Part shown: piece by piece, positions 9,019 through 18,469 of the stretch
How positions within the stretch are numbered: the stretch's first letter is position 1
Layout: every line of letters begins with the position of its first letter
Assembly: GCF_016908935.1 (NCBI RefSeq)
Contig: NZ_JAFBEV010000002.1
Coordinates: 62,001-126,000 of the forward strand
Direction of reading: 5' to 3'
Length of the DNA stretch: 64,000 nucleotides
Origin: Sporolactobacillus spathodeae
GTDB taxonomy: Bacteria > Bacillota > Bacilli > Bacillales > Sporolactobacillaceae
Translations under genes and position numbers: made by a program
The notes under the pieces: generated by a model
What the model was told of the DNA's origin: nothing
The model's input: the letters and a program-made list of their open reading frames with translations, nothing else
The model's database searches: none

Positions 9019-10092
9019 TTAGCCTCCTATCGCTTGAACAGGATCAATTTTCACAATCGTTTGAACAGAGAACAAACTACCAAGCGTTGCTACAAGGATA
9101 AAGATTAATCCGTAGACCAAGAGCGCTGGAAGGTTTAGTTGAATGGGTACAGCTGCGGGTAAGAATAAGCCTGTGATTGTCGTCAATACAAATCCGACAA
9201 CAACGCCAAAAAGTGCGAGCAGGAATGTTTGCGCCATAACTGACCGGATTAGAAATCCTGAAGAAATACCCTGAGCCTTCATCACGCCAAATATACTGAC
9301 TTTCTGAATAGTTAGCACATAGAGAAAGATACCGATCGTCACGGAAACAATCACAAATAAAAAGTAAATCATGAAATCTAAGCTTATCTTTTGAGGGGTA
9401 TATCCGGGCATATTCTCAATAAACGTTTCAATCGGTGTGAGTTTAAGTTTAGAATTGACTTTTAAGTGAGCAAAGTTAGGATCTCGGAGGACAACACCGT
9501 TAATCAAGCCTTTTCCACTGGCATTTGCCTTACCGTATTTTATTTTTTGAACAGTTGATTGTGTTGTATAAAGTACTGAAGCAGCATTAAATTTTGCATT
9601 TTTAGTAAAGCCAACAATAATCAGTTTCTGATTTGAAGATGAAATGTTTAATTGATCCCCTATTTTTAATCCGTCTGCTTTCAATGAATCATCCGCAACA
9701 ACTTCATTGTTTGTAGTAAAGGCGCGGCCCTCAGATATTTTGGGCATCAGAAATTGATCCTTTTGAATGCCTGTAATTGCCACGCTTTCCTTAATTTTGG
9801 TACCACTTTTTCTTGCAACAAGAAGAATCTGGGCGATTTGAGCCTTATCTTTTGCTGAGATATTTTGGGCAGCTTGGATGGTCATGCTGGATTGTGGCAA
9901 ATTAATATTGGATTCATCGGATAAAACAATTGCATCTGCTCCCCATTGATCAACCGCTTCTCGGTTTAATTCAGCTAATCCGTTGGCTAGACCTGATAAA
10001 AGAAAGACAAGATAAGACATTAAAGTTAGAACGCCGATAATGAGTAAAAAACGCAATTTGGCACTTTTCATTTCATTCCAGGCTAAAAACAT
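9019..10092 (-). CDS. FtsX/MacB-like ABC transporter permease
   Basis: A 357-residue membrane protein with one N-terminal segment, an extracytoplasmic domain (about residues 40-225) and three C-terminal segments, the usual FtsX half-transporter plan. The start is MFLAWNEMKSAKLRFLL, with GAGGAGG seven or eight bases upstream; a longer frame from 10119 would place that ribosome binding site inside the coding sequence. Partner of the ATPase that follows. Probable exporter or envelope-stress transporter. Confidence 0.85.
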   Translation of the reverse strand: MFLAWNEMKSAKLRFLLIIGVLTLMSYLVFLLSGLANGLAELNREAVDQWGADAIVLSDESNINLPQSSMTIQAAQNISAKDKAQIAQILLVARKSGTKIKESVAITGIQKDQFLMPKISEGRAFTTNNEVVADDSLKADGLKIGDQLNISSSNQKLIIVGFTKNAKFNAASVLYTTQSTVQKIKYGKANASGKGLINGVVLRDPNFAHLKVNSKLKLTPIETFIENMPGYTPQKISLDFMIYFLFVIVSVTIGIFLYVLTIQKVSIFGVMKAQGISSGFLIRSVMAQTFLLALFGVVVGFVLTTITGLFLPAAVPIQLNLPALLVYGLIFILVATLGSLFSVQTIVKIDPVQAIGG

Positions 10093-10127
10093 ACCAGTCC
10101 CTCCTCGCTTTAAGCACATTTGGTTTA

Positions 10128-10145
10128 ACTTATCAGCTGATAAGT
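10128..10145. promoter_or_regulatory. Perfect 18-bp palindrome, likely TetR operator
   Basis: ACTTATCAGCTGATAAGT is a perfect palindrome lying 36 bases upstream of the permease start and between it and the tetR gene. A TTGACA-like -35 for the minus strand (TGTCAA on the plus strand, 10169-10174) precedes it, so the palindrome would fall at or just after the -10. Size and position fit a TetR-family operator. Confidence 0.7.
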
Positions 10146-10191
10146 GAAATGGGATAAAAAAAGTACTTTGTCAATAACTCAAAATACATAC

Positions 10192-10797
10192 TTATTTTAG
10201 CAGGCCATGAAGTAAAAAATCAATTGTTGTGTTCAGCCTGTTGGCGAGAGCGGGTTCTTGTGCACTTATTGGGTGTTTGGAGGTTAGTGGAACAATAGAT
10301 GAAAGGCAAAAGCGTGCAGCTGCATCAATGTTTAGATGCTCTCTGATTAGGCCATGCTTGGCCCATTCTTTAAATAATTCTTTAAAGGGCATTAAATAGG
10401 TTTGCTGCCAAAGTTCGTAAAGGATGTATTGATTTTTGGAATCGAATTCTGTAAAAATATCTTCGATCATCATCATTACATTTGTCGGATGTTTTTCAAT
10501 TAAGATAAGAAACATTTTATTTAAAATCATTTGTGGCGATTGACGCAGACTGTTGTCGTCTAGTCTTGAGAACTCTTGTCTAATATCAGTGGTCATCTGA
10601 TGGATCACTGCTAAGTAAATACTTTCTTTGTCGCGAAAGTGATGGTATAACGCAGGTTGTGTTAAGCCACATTCTTTTGCAATTCTACGAGTGGACACGC
10701 CATTGTATCCCTGTTTCATAAATAGCTTGTTTGCGGTCTGAATAATTTTTTGTTGTGTGTGTTTATACGCTTCTGCTCGAGTCAACTTTTTCTCCAT
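10192..10797 (-). CDS. TetR-family transcriptional regulator
   Basis: A 201-residue protein with a TetR_N helix-turn-helix at about residues 14-60 (IIQTANKLFMKQGYNGVSTR, then CGLTQPALYHHFRDKESI), followed by an all-helical ligand and dimer domain. The ATG has GGAGAAATAAAG just upstream. It lies directly ahead of the ABC permease and ATPase genes on the same strand, so it most likely represses that operon and perhaps itself. An imperfect CATTATGA/TCATAATG pair at about 10809-10854 may be part of its own control region. Confidence 0.9.
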   Translation of the reverse strand: MEKKLTRAEAYKHTQQKIIQTANKLFMKQGYNGVSTRRIAKECGLTQPALYHHFRDKESIYLAVIHQMTTDIRQEFSRLDDNSLRQSPQMILNKMFLILIEKHPTNVMMMIEDIFTEFDSKNQYILYELWQQTYLMPFKELFKEWAKHGLIREHLNIDAAARFCLSSIVPLTSKHPISAQEPALANRLNTTIDFLLHGLLK

Positions 10798-11049
10798 CTT
10801 TATTTCTCCATTATGATCGTCATTCTAAACATAGTTACATCTATTATTCATAATGATACAACGTCTAATCTTTTAAAGATATCCATCAAACGGAAAAAAG
10901 TGAGTGCACAACATGCTAAGTGAGGTTTTATCCCTGCTCGGCGATATAAAATAAGTACGGATCAATTTATCAATTCCAGAGAAAAAAATAACCTTAATGC
11001 GATCGGATGGTGTATCATGAAGCTATTGTTCGCTTAGAGGTGTCATTTG

Positions 11050-12429
11050 ATGTGGGATCTAACGAAAGGCAGTCCGATCAAGAAGATTATTATGTTTACG
11101 ATTCCACTGCTTATCGGCAATTTGTTTCAGCAACTTTATAATGTCGCCGATACGCTGATTGTCGGCCGTACAATTAGTGTCCATGCTTTAGCTGCTGTTG
11201 GTGCTACGGATAGTTTATTTGCTTTAATTATTGGATTCGCACAGGGAATGACTGCCGGACTCACGATTCTTACGGCACAGTATTATGGATCACGTGATGT
11301 AAAGAGTGTGAAACAGAGTTTTGCAACGAATATTATTATTAGTGTCGTTGTTTCTGTGCTGTTAACCGTATTGGGTGTGCTTTTCGCTCGCCCTATTTTA
11401 GAGTTGATGGAAACGCCTCGGGATATTATTAATGATGCCCAGCAATTTATTGTCTATTGTTTTTGGGGAATCACAGCCACGGTTCTTTATAATCTCTTCA
11501 ATAATACTTTGCGCGCCTTAGGAAACAGCCGCACGCCTTTATTTTTTTTGGCTTTGGCCTGTGTGGTCAATATTGTTTTGGATTTTATTTTCATCGTGAC
11601 TTTTCATATGGGTGTAGCCGGAGCGGGACTTGCATCGGTTGTTGCGCAAGGATTTTCCGGGATTCTATGCCTTATCTATATCAAGCGATACATTCCCTTA
11701 CTCGTTTTATCCAGAGAGGACTTTTCATATAATAGGCATAAAGTGAAGCGTCATCTGCAGCTAGGACTGCCAATGGGGTTTCAAACCTCCGTGATATCAA
11801 TCGGTGCCGTGATCGTCCAAATTATGTTGAATACTCTGGGCTCTGATGCGGTCGCTGCTTATACGGCGGCGGGACGGATTGATTTTCTTGCCACCCAGTT
11901 AACGCTCTCCTTTGGCATGACAATGGCAACGTTTGCTGCGCAGAATCTAGGGGCTGGACAATTTGAACGTATTCGCACCGGTGTGAAACAAACCGTGCTT
12001 TTCTCAGGCACATTAAGTGTAGTGATGGGGGCGCTGATCATAACGTTCGGTGTTCCCTTATGCCATCTGTTTTTGGGTGATCAACAACCGGCCGTTACAC
12101 AAATGGCACAGACTTATTTCTACTACAACAGCAGCGTATACGTCTTGCTTGCCCTTTTATTTATTATACGATACACCTTGCAAGGATTAGGTTATAGCTT
12201 GGCTCCGACACTTGCCGGTATTATGGAACTACTCATGCGATTATTTGCCGGAATGATCTTAATCAGACAATTGGGTTTTGCAGGTGCAAGCATGGCGAAT
12301 CCGTTGGCGTGGCTTGGTGCATTGCTCGTACTCATTTATCCGTATTTCAGCACCACGAGGCGACTCAAACAATCAGCTTTGAGCCATGCGGGTGATACGC
12401 GTGTCGCTATGGTTTCAAATTCACGCTAG
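11050..12429 (+). CDS. MATE-family efflux protein
   Basis: A 459-residue, 12-segment transporter. MWDLTKGSPIKKIIMFTIPLLIGNLFQQLYNVADTLIVGR is a classic MATE N-terminus and the two MatE halves repeat after about residue 230. The ATG at 11050 is preceded by AGAGGTG. MATE proteins export cationic drugs or metabolites in exchange for sodium or protons. A six-codon ORF (11017-11037) precedes it without a convincing ribosome binding site. Monocistronic; substrate unknown. Confidence 0.9.
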   Translation: MWDLTKGSPIKKIIMFTIPLLIGNLFQQLYNVADTLIVGRTISVHALAAVGATDSLFALIIGFAQGMTAGLTILTAQYYGSRDVKSVKQSFATNIIISVVVSVLLTVLGVLFARPILELMETPRDIINDAQQFIVYCFWGITATVLYNLFNNTLRALGNSRTPLFFLALACVVNIVLDFIFIVTFHMGVAGAGLASVVAQGFSGILCLIYIKRYIPLLVLSREDFSYNRHKVKRHLQLGLPMGFQTSVISIGAVIVQIMLNTLGSDAVAAYTAAGRIDFLATQLTLSFGMTMATFAAQNLGAGQFERIRTGVKQTVLFSGTLSVVMGALIITFGVPLCHLFLGDQQPAVTQMAQTYFYYNSSVYVLLALLFIIRYTLQGLGYSLAPTLAGIMELLMRLFAGMILIRQLGFAGASMANPLAWLGALLVLIYPYFSTTRRLKQSALSHAGDTRVAMVSNSR

Positions 12430-12595
12430 ACGCTGTTTGCTTGGTAGGCAGGCATACGCTATAAAAAAACCTGACCAAACTTTGAGCAGGCTGATAGAAA
12501 GCACTTGATTGTTTACATTCTTTGGCTTCCAACGCCTCTGTCGTTTGATACTTACCCAGCTGTTCTTTTGAAGCCCAAAATCGGGCCATCGGAGC

Positions 12596-12633
12596 AATAA
12601 AAAAATCGTCCGAGCAAAAAGCACGGACGATTT
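12596..12633 (-). terminator. Intrinsic terminator of the nrdDG operon
   Basis: AAATCGTCCG (12603-12612) and CGGACGATTT (12624-12633) form a 10-bp stem; read on the minus strand it is followed by a T run. Confidence 0.85.
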
Positions 12634-12690
12634 CATGTATCAATTATTTTTTTTAGAAGCCATTTATCAAAAATTCGAGAAGTTACGTCA

Positions 12691-13284
12691 TTATTTAACG
12701 AGTCGATCCCAGATGACCACCTGACCGTTCGTCAATGATTTCTGGACGTCAATGATCCGCTGGTTGCGGCTGCCGCGAAATTGCAAGGTCAAATCTTTCT
12801 GAGCCAATTCAAAACGACCATCGACCAATATATTGATTTTTGCCAAGAGTTCCCTTTTGTCTTTGGAATCTCGCTGCAGTTCTTCCCATGTATAACCCGT
12901 CCATGCCCAAATATCTTTGGCGGGACCAAAGGTTTTTCGGATCCGGTTCACCAGTGAAAGGCAAACACCCGTATTCAAAAAAGGTTCTCCGCCGAGAAGC
13001 GTTAGTCCCTGAACAAAGGGCTGGCCCAGGTCTCTGATAATTTGATCTTCCAATTCTTGCGTGTAGGACTGCCCATATCGGAAATTCTGAGCGGCTTTGT
13101 TGTAACAGCCGGGGCAATTGAACGGACAGCCGCTAACATATAAGCTGCACCGCACGCCTTCACCATCCACAAAATTGAATGGCTTATAGCTAGCGATATA
13201 GCGCTGGCTTAACTTTTCAGCCAGCCAAGTATTCGGACTTGGATCGCGTGGCCGTTGTGTTTTTTCTTCACCCTTAACCATCAT
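12691..13284 (-). CDS. nrdG: Anaerobic ribonucleotide reductase activating protein (radical SAM)
   Basis: A 197-residue radical SAM enzyme. CPFNCPGC near residue 54 is the CxxxCxxC cluster motif, followed by LLGGEPFLN and the WAWTGYTWEEL stretch typical of NrdG. It uses S-adenosylmethionine and a [4Fe-4S] cluster to install the glycyl radical on NrdD under anoxia. The N-terminus has about 25 extra residues relative to short homologues. AGGAGG lies four bases before the first of two ATGs. It follows nrdD by 12 bases in the same transcript. Confidence 0.93.
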   Translation of the reverse strand: MMVKGEEKTQRPRDPSPNTWLAEKLSQRYIASYKPFNFVDGEGVRCSLYVSGCPFNCPGCYNKAAQNFRYGQSYTQELEDQIIRDLGQPFVQGLTLLGGEPFLNTGVCLSLVNRIRKTFGPAKDIWAWTGYTWEELQRDSKDKRELLAKINILVDGRFELAQKDLTLQFRGSRNQRIIDVQKSLTNGQVVIWDRLVK

Positions 13285-13296
13285 AAATCCTCCTGT

Positions 13297-15504
13297 TTAT
13301 TGCCGGGCGATCGTGTTATGGTCATTACCACATGTTAAATGTTTGACGCGAGACGCGATTTCAACGTGACGGCCGTGGATCATCGGCCGTTGCTGCGGAT
13401 TCCCTAGATAGCCGCATGTGCGTTTGACAACATCACAAGATTGCGGATCGGTGTTGCCGCATTCCGGACATTCAAAACCGCGTTCGGTCGGTGTAAATTC
13501 TCCTTTGAATCCGCATTTGAAGCATTGATCGATCGGTGTGTTGGTCCCTAGATAACCGATGCGGTCGTACGCATAGTCCCATACGGCTTCAAGAGCCTTA
13601 GGATTTTGCTTGAGATTTGGATATTCGCAGTAGTGAATGAAACCACCGGAGCAGTATGGCGGAAAGTCTTTCTCAAAGTCAAGCTTCTCAAAGGGTGTCG
13701 GCGCTTTGCGGACGTCGTAGTGAAAGCTGTTTGTATAATATTCCTTGTCGGTTATATCCTTCACCTTGCCAAATTTCTCCGTATCACGTCGGCAGAACGT
13801 GTCGGTTAGGCTTTCGCTTGGGGTGCTGTATACACTAAAATGGTAATCGTATTCCTTTTCCCAGTCCTGGCAGTGTTCCCAAAGTGTTTTGACGACGCGA
13901 ATCGCGAAATCCTTTGCTTCTTTGTTTGTTTCCCATGCATTGCCATAAAAGACAGTGCCGACTTCGTAAAGGCCAATGTAGCCGAGCGAAACCGTCGCGC
14001 GCGAATGATTGAACAACGTATCAACGGAGTCCGTCCGTTTCAATCGCTTGCCGAAGGCGCCGTATTGGTAAAGGATCGGCGCGTTCTCCGGACTCGCCTG
14101 TTTGGCGCGCTCTACCTTAAAAACGAGCGCTTCTTTACAGATTTGTAAGCGTTCTTCGAATATTTTCCAAAACTTATCTTTGTCTCCTCGTGACTCCATA
14201 GCGATCCGCGGTAAATTGATGGTGACCACACCGAGATTCATACGTCCGGAATTGACTTCCTTACCATTTTCATCTTTCCAACCTTGCAGGAAGGAGCGGC
14301 ATCCCATCGGTGCTTTAAAGCTTCCGGTAAGCTCAATCAGCTTGTCATACATCAAGACATCCGGATACATTCGTTTGGTGGCACATTCGATGGCGAGCTG
14401 CTTGATATCGTAATTCGGTTCTTCGGGATTCAAATTCAGTCCACGCTTTAAGGTGAACACTAATTTAGGAAAAATCGCGGTGCGGTGTTCTTTTCCCAGT
14501 CCTTCGATGCGGATGCGCAGAATCGCTTTTTGGATGGCGCGTTCGATCCAATCGGCGCCAAGACCGAATCCTAAAGTCGTAAAAGGCGTCTGTCCCTGGG
14601 AAGAGTATAAAGTATTGATCTCATATTCTAAGGCCTGCATGGCATCGTAAATATCTTTCTTCGTTTTTTTACGCGCAAAGGCTTCCTGCCGTTCGGTCCC
14701 TTCAACCCATTCCTTGGCGTCCGCCAAATGCTTCTGATAATTTTTTTCTGCAAACGGAGCGAGCAGCTCGTCCACGCGGTCAGCCGAACAGCCGCCGTAT
14801 TGACTGGATGCCACGTTGGCAATGATTTGTGCCATTTGCGCTGTTGCCGTTTGGATCGAATGCGGTGGTTCAACATCAGCATTGCCGATTTTAAAACCAT
14901 GATTGAGCATCTCGTTAAAATCGATCAAGCAGCAGTTAGTCATCGGACTATATGGTTGGTAATCTAAATCATGCCAATGGATTTCACCTTTTAAATGCGC
15001 GTTGGCCACTTTCGGCGGCAGCATTTTTAGTCCAATCGCTTTGGCAACGGTGCCGGCGGTTAAGTCGCGTTGAGTATTAAAAACCTGACTATCTTTGTTT
15101 GCATTTTCGTTTACAATCGTTTTATCTTTATGTAGTAGTTTTCGAATAGTAAAATTGATGTCAGTCGCCTGATTACGTGAAAAATCACGTTGCGTCCGAT
15201 AATTGATGTACTCTCGGGCGATATCATATTGATGATGCGTTAACAGCGTTTGTTCAACAATATTTTGAATCTCGTAAATTTTAATATTCTCGTGAAACCG
15301 TGATCCGATTTCAGCAATGACGTCATCCGTCATGTCTTGGATTAATTGATGCGTCAGTGGATCGAGTTCTCCAAGAGCGTGTCGTGCAGCCTTTTGCAGA
15401 GCAGTTGTGATCTTCTCGATGTTGAAATCGATAATACGGCCATCTCGTTTCAACACCTTGATGGCCAATTGATTTGGCGTAGACCTTTTTTGTGTCTCGA
15501 GCAT
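13297..15504 (-). CDS. nrdD: Anaerobic ribonucleoside-triphosphate reductase (class III)
   Basis: A 735-residue enzyme that makes deoxyribonucleotides from NTPs without oxygen. An ATP-cone domain occupies roughly residues 10-100 (IKVLKRDGRIIDFNIEKI), followed by the glycyl-radical barrel. Near the C-terminus CFKCG...CPECG is the zinc site and VKRTCGYLGN carries the radical Gly. I chose the ATG at 15504 (MLETQKRST), nine bases after AAGGGGG; upstream starts place the ribosome binding site inside the frame. Two NrdR-like boxes lie upstream. Confidence 0.95.
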   Translation of the reverse strand: MLETQKRSTPNQLAIKVLKRDGRIIDFNIEKITTALQKAARHALGELDPLTHQLIQDMTDDVIAEIGSRFHENIKIYEIQNIVEQTLLTHHQYDIAREYINYRTQRDFSRNQATDINFTIRKLLHKDKTIVNENANKDSQVFNTQRDLTAGTVAKAIGLKMLPPKVANAHLKGEIHWHDLDYQPYSPMTNCCLIDFNEMLNHGFKIGNADVEPPHSIQTATAQMAQIIANVASSQYGGCSADRVDELLAPFAEKNYQKHLADAKEWVEGTERQEAFARKKTKKDIYDAMQALEYEINTLYSSQGQTPFTTLGFGLGADWIERAIQKAILRIRIEGLGKEHRTAIFPKLVFTLKRGLNLNPEEPNYDIKQLAIECATKRMYPDVLMYDKLIELTGSFKAPMGCRSFLQGWKDENGKEVNSGRMNLGVVTINLPRIAMESRGDKDKFWKIFEERLQICKEALVFKVERAKQASPENAPILYQYGAFGKRLKRTDSVDTLFNHSRATVSLGYIGLYEVGTVFYGNAWETNKEAKDFAIRVVKTLWEHCQDWEKEYDYHFSVYSTPSESLTDTFCRRDTEKFGKVKDITDKEYYTNSFHYDVRKAPTPFEKLDFEKDFPPYCSGGFIHYCEYPNLKQNPKALEAVWDYAYDRIGYLGTNTPIDQCFKCGFKGEFTPTERGFECPECGNTDPQSCDVVKRTCGYLGNPQQRPMIHGRHVEIASRVKHLTCGNDHNTIARQ

Positions 15505-15588
15505 GATAAGCATCCCCCTTGAATCGTTACTCACCTATCATAGGATATTGATAGGCAAGTTTCAATTCCATATCTTGAGCGTTTATGC

Positions 15589-15619
15589 GAATATATCATT
15601 AATTAAATACTATATATTG
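15589..15619. promoter_or_regulatory. Two NrdR-like boxes upstream of nrdD
   Basis: CTATATATTG (15610-15619) matches the NrdR-box core and GAATATATCA (15589-15598) is a weaker copy. Their centres are 21 bp apart, two helical turns, which suits cooperative NrdR binding. The rest of the gap to mqo (15620-15920) holds a possible promoter with TATAAT at 15806-15811 and a long-range GTAGCG/CGCTAC pairing, then repeat copy A. Confidence 0.5.
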
Positions 15620-15923
15620 AAATATTTGTGTCTAGAATAGGGAGAATTTGATTTGTGACAAGCGTGTGACGAATGCAAGCACGAGTATCGCATTGACCCA
15701 ATCGTCATTCTGGATGTAAAGCTATCTTTTTGCCTGATTCGATAAATAGAGTAGGTTTTGTCACCCTCAAGTAGTTTCTTGCTTTTGTAACAGCTTTAAT
15801 TAGTTTATAATAATGAGACAAAAGAAAGTTGTAGCGTGCGTGTGGTATTGCCTTTTTTTGAAAGGGCTATCATTATTTGCTCGCGCTTTGCCGCTACGGA
15901 TTGAATCGAAGATGTGGCTTCTT

Positions 15924-16126
15924 TTTGCAAAGTTATGTTTAATTTGAATGTTGTTTTTTTTCGACTAAAAAAGCCTGTGTGAGACACCTACGGGAACAAT
16001 GTGCCGGACTGGCCTCCCAGATTTCAGCTTGTCTGAGCAGGCTCTCGGGTAGCGCCCGGGGGCAAGCGAATACAGGGCATTAAACAATTAAAGACAACAG
16101 CAGATTTTAACAAAGCCTTTTGCAAA
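15924..16126 (+). repeat. Dispersed repeat, type I (copy A), in the mqo leader
   Basis: The left end TTTGCAAAGTTATGTTTAA and the right end, read inverted as TTTGCAAAAGGCTTTGTTAA, are imperfect terminal inverted repeats. The core contains the family's CTACGGGAACA, CTTGTCTGAGCAGGCT and AGCGCCCGGGGGCAAGCG blocks. It ends about 10 bases before the mqo ribosome binding site, so any mqo transcript from an upstream promoter would carry the folded repeat. Confidence 0.75.
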
Positions 16127-16150
16127 CTATATGGGATGAGGAAGGTTGGC

Positions 16151-17632
16151 ATGAGCAGGATGCAGGCAAATTCAGACGTTATCTTAATTGGTGCCGGTAT
16201 TATGAGTGCGACCTTAGGATCGCTGTTGAAAGAGCTGGCGCCTGAATGGAACATCAAAGTGTTTGAGAAGCTGTCAGGCCCAGGAGAAGAAAGTTCGAAT
16301 GAATGGAATAACGCCGGCACGGGTCATTCCGCGTTGTGTGAGCTAAATTACACAAAAGAAAAATCCGACGGATCGATAGATATCAGTAAAGCGATCGCGA
16401 TTAATGAGCAATTTCAGCTTTCCCGGCAGTTTTGGTCCTATCTTGTCAACAGCGGACTGATTTCGAATCCCCAGAATTTTATTCGGCCGATCCCACACAT
16501 GAGCTTCGTCGAAGGGGAAAAGAATACCGCCTTTTTGAAGAAGAGATTCAAAGCACTGTCAGCGAATCCGTTGTTTCAAGGTATGGAGTTTTCGGATAAA
16601 CCGGAAAAACTGCGGGAATGGGTGCCACTGATTATGGACGGACGCTCGGCGAATGAACCGCTAGCCGCAACGAAAATCAACGCAGGTACGGATGTCAACT
16701 TCGGCGCGTTGACGCGCCTGTTATTCGACCATTTAAAGCGTGAGAACGTTTCAGTGAACTATAAGCAGCGTGTGAAGGCTATCAAAAGGACAAGCAGTGG
16801 GGCGTGGCAGGTGACCGTTCAGAACCTTGAAAACGGCAAAAACGAAAACCACCTGGCGAAATTCGTTTTTATTGGCGGCGGTGGCGGCAGTCTGCCTTTG
16901 TTGCAGAAAACCGGAATTCCAGAGTCGAAACACATCGGCGGGTTCCCAGTTAGTGGTTTGTTCATGGTTTGCAAGAATCCGGAAGTCATTGCCCGTCATC
17001 ACGCGAAGGTCTATGGAAAAGCAAAGATTGGTGCGCCGCCGATGTCTGTGCCGCATCTAGATACCCGCTATATTGATGGTCAGAAGGCTTTGCTGTTCGG
17101 ACCTTTTGCTGGTTTCTCACCCAAATTTCTAAAAGCCGGTTCCAATTTCGATTTATTCAGTTCCGTTAAACCGAATAATGTGTTGACGATGCTGTCAGCT
17201 GGGATAAAGGAGCGGGCATTGACGAAATATTTGGTTCAGCAAGTGATGCTGTCCAACGAGAAACGAATGGAAGCATTGCGAGAATTTATTCCCAACGCGA
17301 GAACTAAGGATTGGGAAATCGTCGTTGCCGGTCAGCGTGTTCAAGTGATTAAAGATACGACAGCTCACGGCAAAGGAACCCTTCAATTCGGCACGGAAGT
17401 TGTCACAGCGTCTGATGGCTCAGTCGCTGCCCTGCTTGGCGCTTCTCCGGGCGCTTCGACAGCAGTTTACGTGATGCTCGACGTTTTGCGACGCTGCTTC
17501 CCGCAGCAAATCGAAGCCTGGCAGCCAAAAATCAAAGCAATGATTCCTTCCTATGGTGTGTCTCTGGCAGAGAATCCAGCGCTTTTTGATAAAATCCATC
17601 GCGCAACGACGCGAACATTAGGGCTTCGTTAA
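16151..17632 (+). CDS. mqo: Malate:quinone oxidoreductase
   Basis: A 493-residue FAD-dependent peripheral membrane enzyme oxidising malate to oxaloacetate and passing electrons to quinone. The N-terminus [22 protein letters not shown] is the Rossmann FAD motif; [21 protein letters not shown] and [19 protein letters not shown] are family signatures. Length matches Mqo (about 490-500). The ATG at 16151 has GAGGAAGG five bases upstream; an ATG 15 bases earlier has none. A strong terminator follows. Together with the type II NADH dehydrogenase it points to a quinone-linked respiratory option. Confidence 0.95.
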   Translation: MSRMQANSDVILIGAGIMSATLGSLLKELAPEWNIKVFEKLSGPGEESSNEWNNAGTGHSALCELNYTKEKSDGSIDISKAIAINEQFQLSRQFWSYLVNSGLISNPQNFIRPIPHMSFVEGEKNTAFLKKRFKALSANPLFQGMEFSDKPEKLREWVPLIMDGRSANEPLAATKINAGTDVNFGALTRLLFDHLKRENVSVNYKQRVKAIKRTSSGAWQVTVQNLENGKNENHLAKFVFIGGGGGSLPLLQKTGIPESKHIGGFPVSGLFMVCKNPEVIARHHAKVYGKAKIGAPPMSVPHLDTRYIDGQKALLFGPFAGFSPKFLKAGSNFDLFSSVKPNNVLTMLSAGIKERALTKYLVQQVMLSNEKRMEALREFIPNARTKDWEIVVAGQRVQVIKDTTAHGKGTLQFGTEVVTASDGSVAALLGASPGASTAVYVMLDVLRRCFPQQIEAWQPKIKAMIPSYGVSLAENPALFDKIHRATTRTLGLR

Positions 17633-17668
17633 AAATATCTTTGAATGCAGCTTCTAATCGAATGAAAG

Positions 17669-17704
17669 AATCCCTCGTCGAAGGCATCTTGACGAGGGAT
17701 TTTG
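17669..17704 (+). terminator. Intrinsic terminator of mqo
   Basis: AATCCCTCGTC pairs perfectly with GACGAGGGATT over a 12-base loop, followed by TTT. Confidence 0.85.
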
Positions 17705-17770
17705 ATAATATTAAAGGAAATACCATTCAGAGCAATGTCTATCAACTTATATAAGAATTTAATTTTTTTC

Positions 17771-17957
17771 AAGGCTCTGTTAAATTTTAATGTTGATTTT
17801 CTCGAAAAAAGCAATGATTGAGACGCCTTTGGGAACAGCGTGCAGCGAGATCCCGCAGATTATTGCCTGTTCGAGGAGGCTCATGGGTAGCGCCCGCGGC
17901 AAGCGAACACATGGCAATAAACGATAAAACAACAGTCAGTTTTAACAAAGTCTTTTC
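17771..17957 (+). repeat. Dispersed repeat, type I (copy B), overlapping the aroK 3' end
   Basis: It begins AAGGCTCTGTTAAATTTTAA and ends with a right arm that reads inverted as AAAGACTTTGTTAAAACTGA, imperfect terminal inverted repeats of about 35 bp. The core has GGGAACAGCGTGC, CTGTTCGAGGAGGCTC and AGCGCCCGCGGCAAGCG. The right arm covers the last codons and the stop codon of the minus-strand aroK gene. Confidence 0.8.
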
Positions 17958-18466
17958 AAAAAATAGATACCGATTTGAATTAGGATCTCATGGGCGATTT
18001 CAGATGGCGATTTTTGATCGGTGTCGACGATGATATCAGCCGATTGCTGATAATAAGTCTTGCGTTTCTGATAAAGCTCAATAAACTGATCGTTGTCCAT
18101 GGATTGAAGCAGTGGCCGCGAGGCATCGTTCTTCAGTCGATTGACGATGACTTCAGGAGAAGTCTGAAGAAAGATAACGGGGCTACCGGATGATGCCAAC
18201 AACTTACGATTGACTGAACGTACGGGTGTACCCCCGCCAGTTGACAGGACACCTTCTTGCCGTATAGCGGCAGAGAGTGCTTCGGATTCAAGGTCGCGAA
18301 AAAAAGTTTCACCATGATCGGTAAAAATTTGTTTAATGGATTGGCCCGAATGTGCCTCGATCCATGCGTCAAGATCAAGATGGGGCTGATGCAGATACTC
18401 AGCCAACTGTTTGCCGACGGTTGTTTTTCCGCTTCCCATGAAGCCGATTAATAGGATAGTTGCCAT
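17942..18466 (-). CDS. aroK: Shikimate kinase
   Basis: A 174-residue kinase that phosphorylates shikimate at the 3-position with ATP. GFMGSGKTTVGKQLAE (residues 8-23) is the P-loop, DLDAWIEAHSG contains the substrate-binding Asp, and LSTGGGTPV is the GGG shikimate site. It is the last gene of the aromatic operon, three bases after tyrA. Its final residues KRLC and the stop codon lie in the terminal inverted repeat of repeat copy B, so the original C-terminus may have been replaced. Confidence 0.93.
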   Translation of the reverse strand: MATILLIGFMGSGKTTVGKQLAEYLHQPHLDLDAWIEAHSGQSIKQIFTDHGETFFRDLESEALSAAIRQEGVLSTGGGTPVRSVNRKLLASSGSPVIFLQTSPEVIVNRLKNDASRPLLQSMDNDQFIELYQKRKTYYQQSADIIVDTDQKSPSEIAHEILIQIGIYFLKRLC

Positions 18467-18469
18467 GAA

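Noticed and set aside
12407-12643. Minus-strand frames of 70-80 codons downstream of the MATE gene
   Set aside because: They overlap the nrdDG terminator and the end of the MATE gene and show no protein-like pattern.
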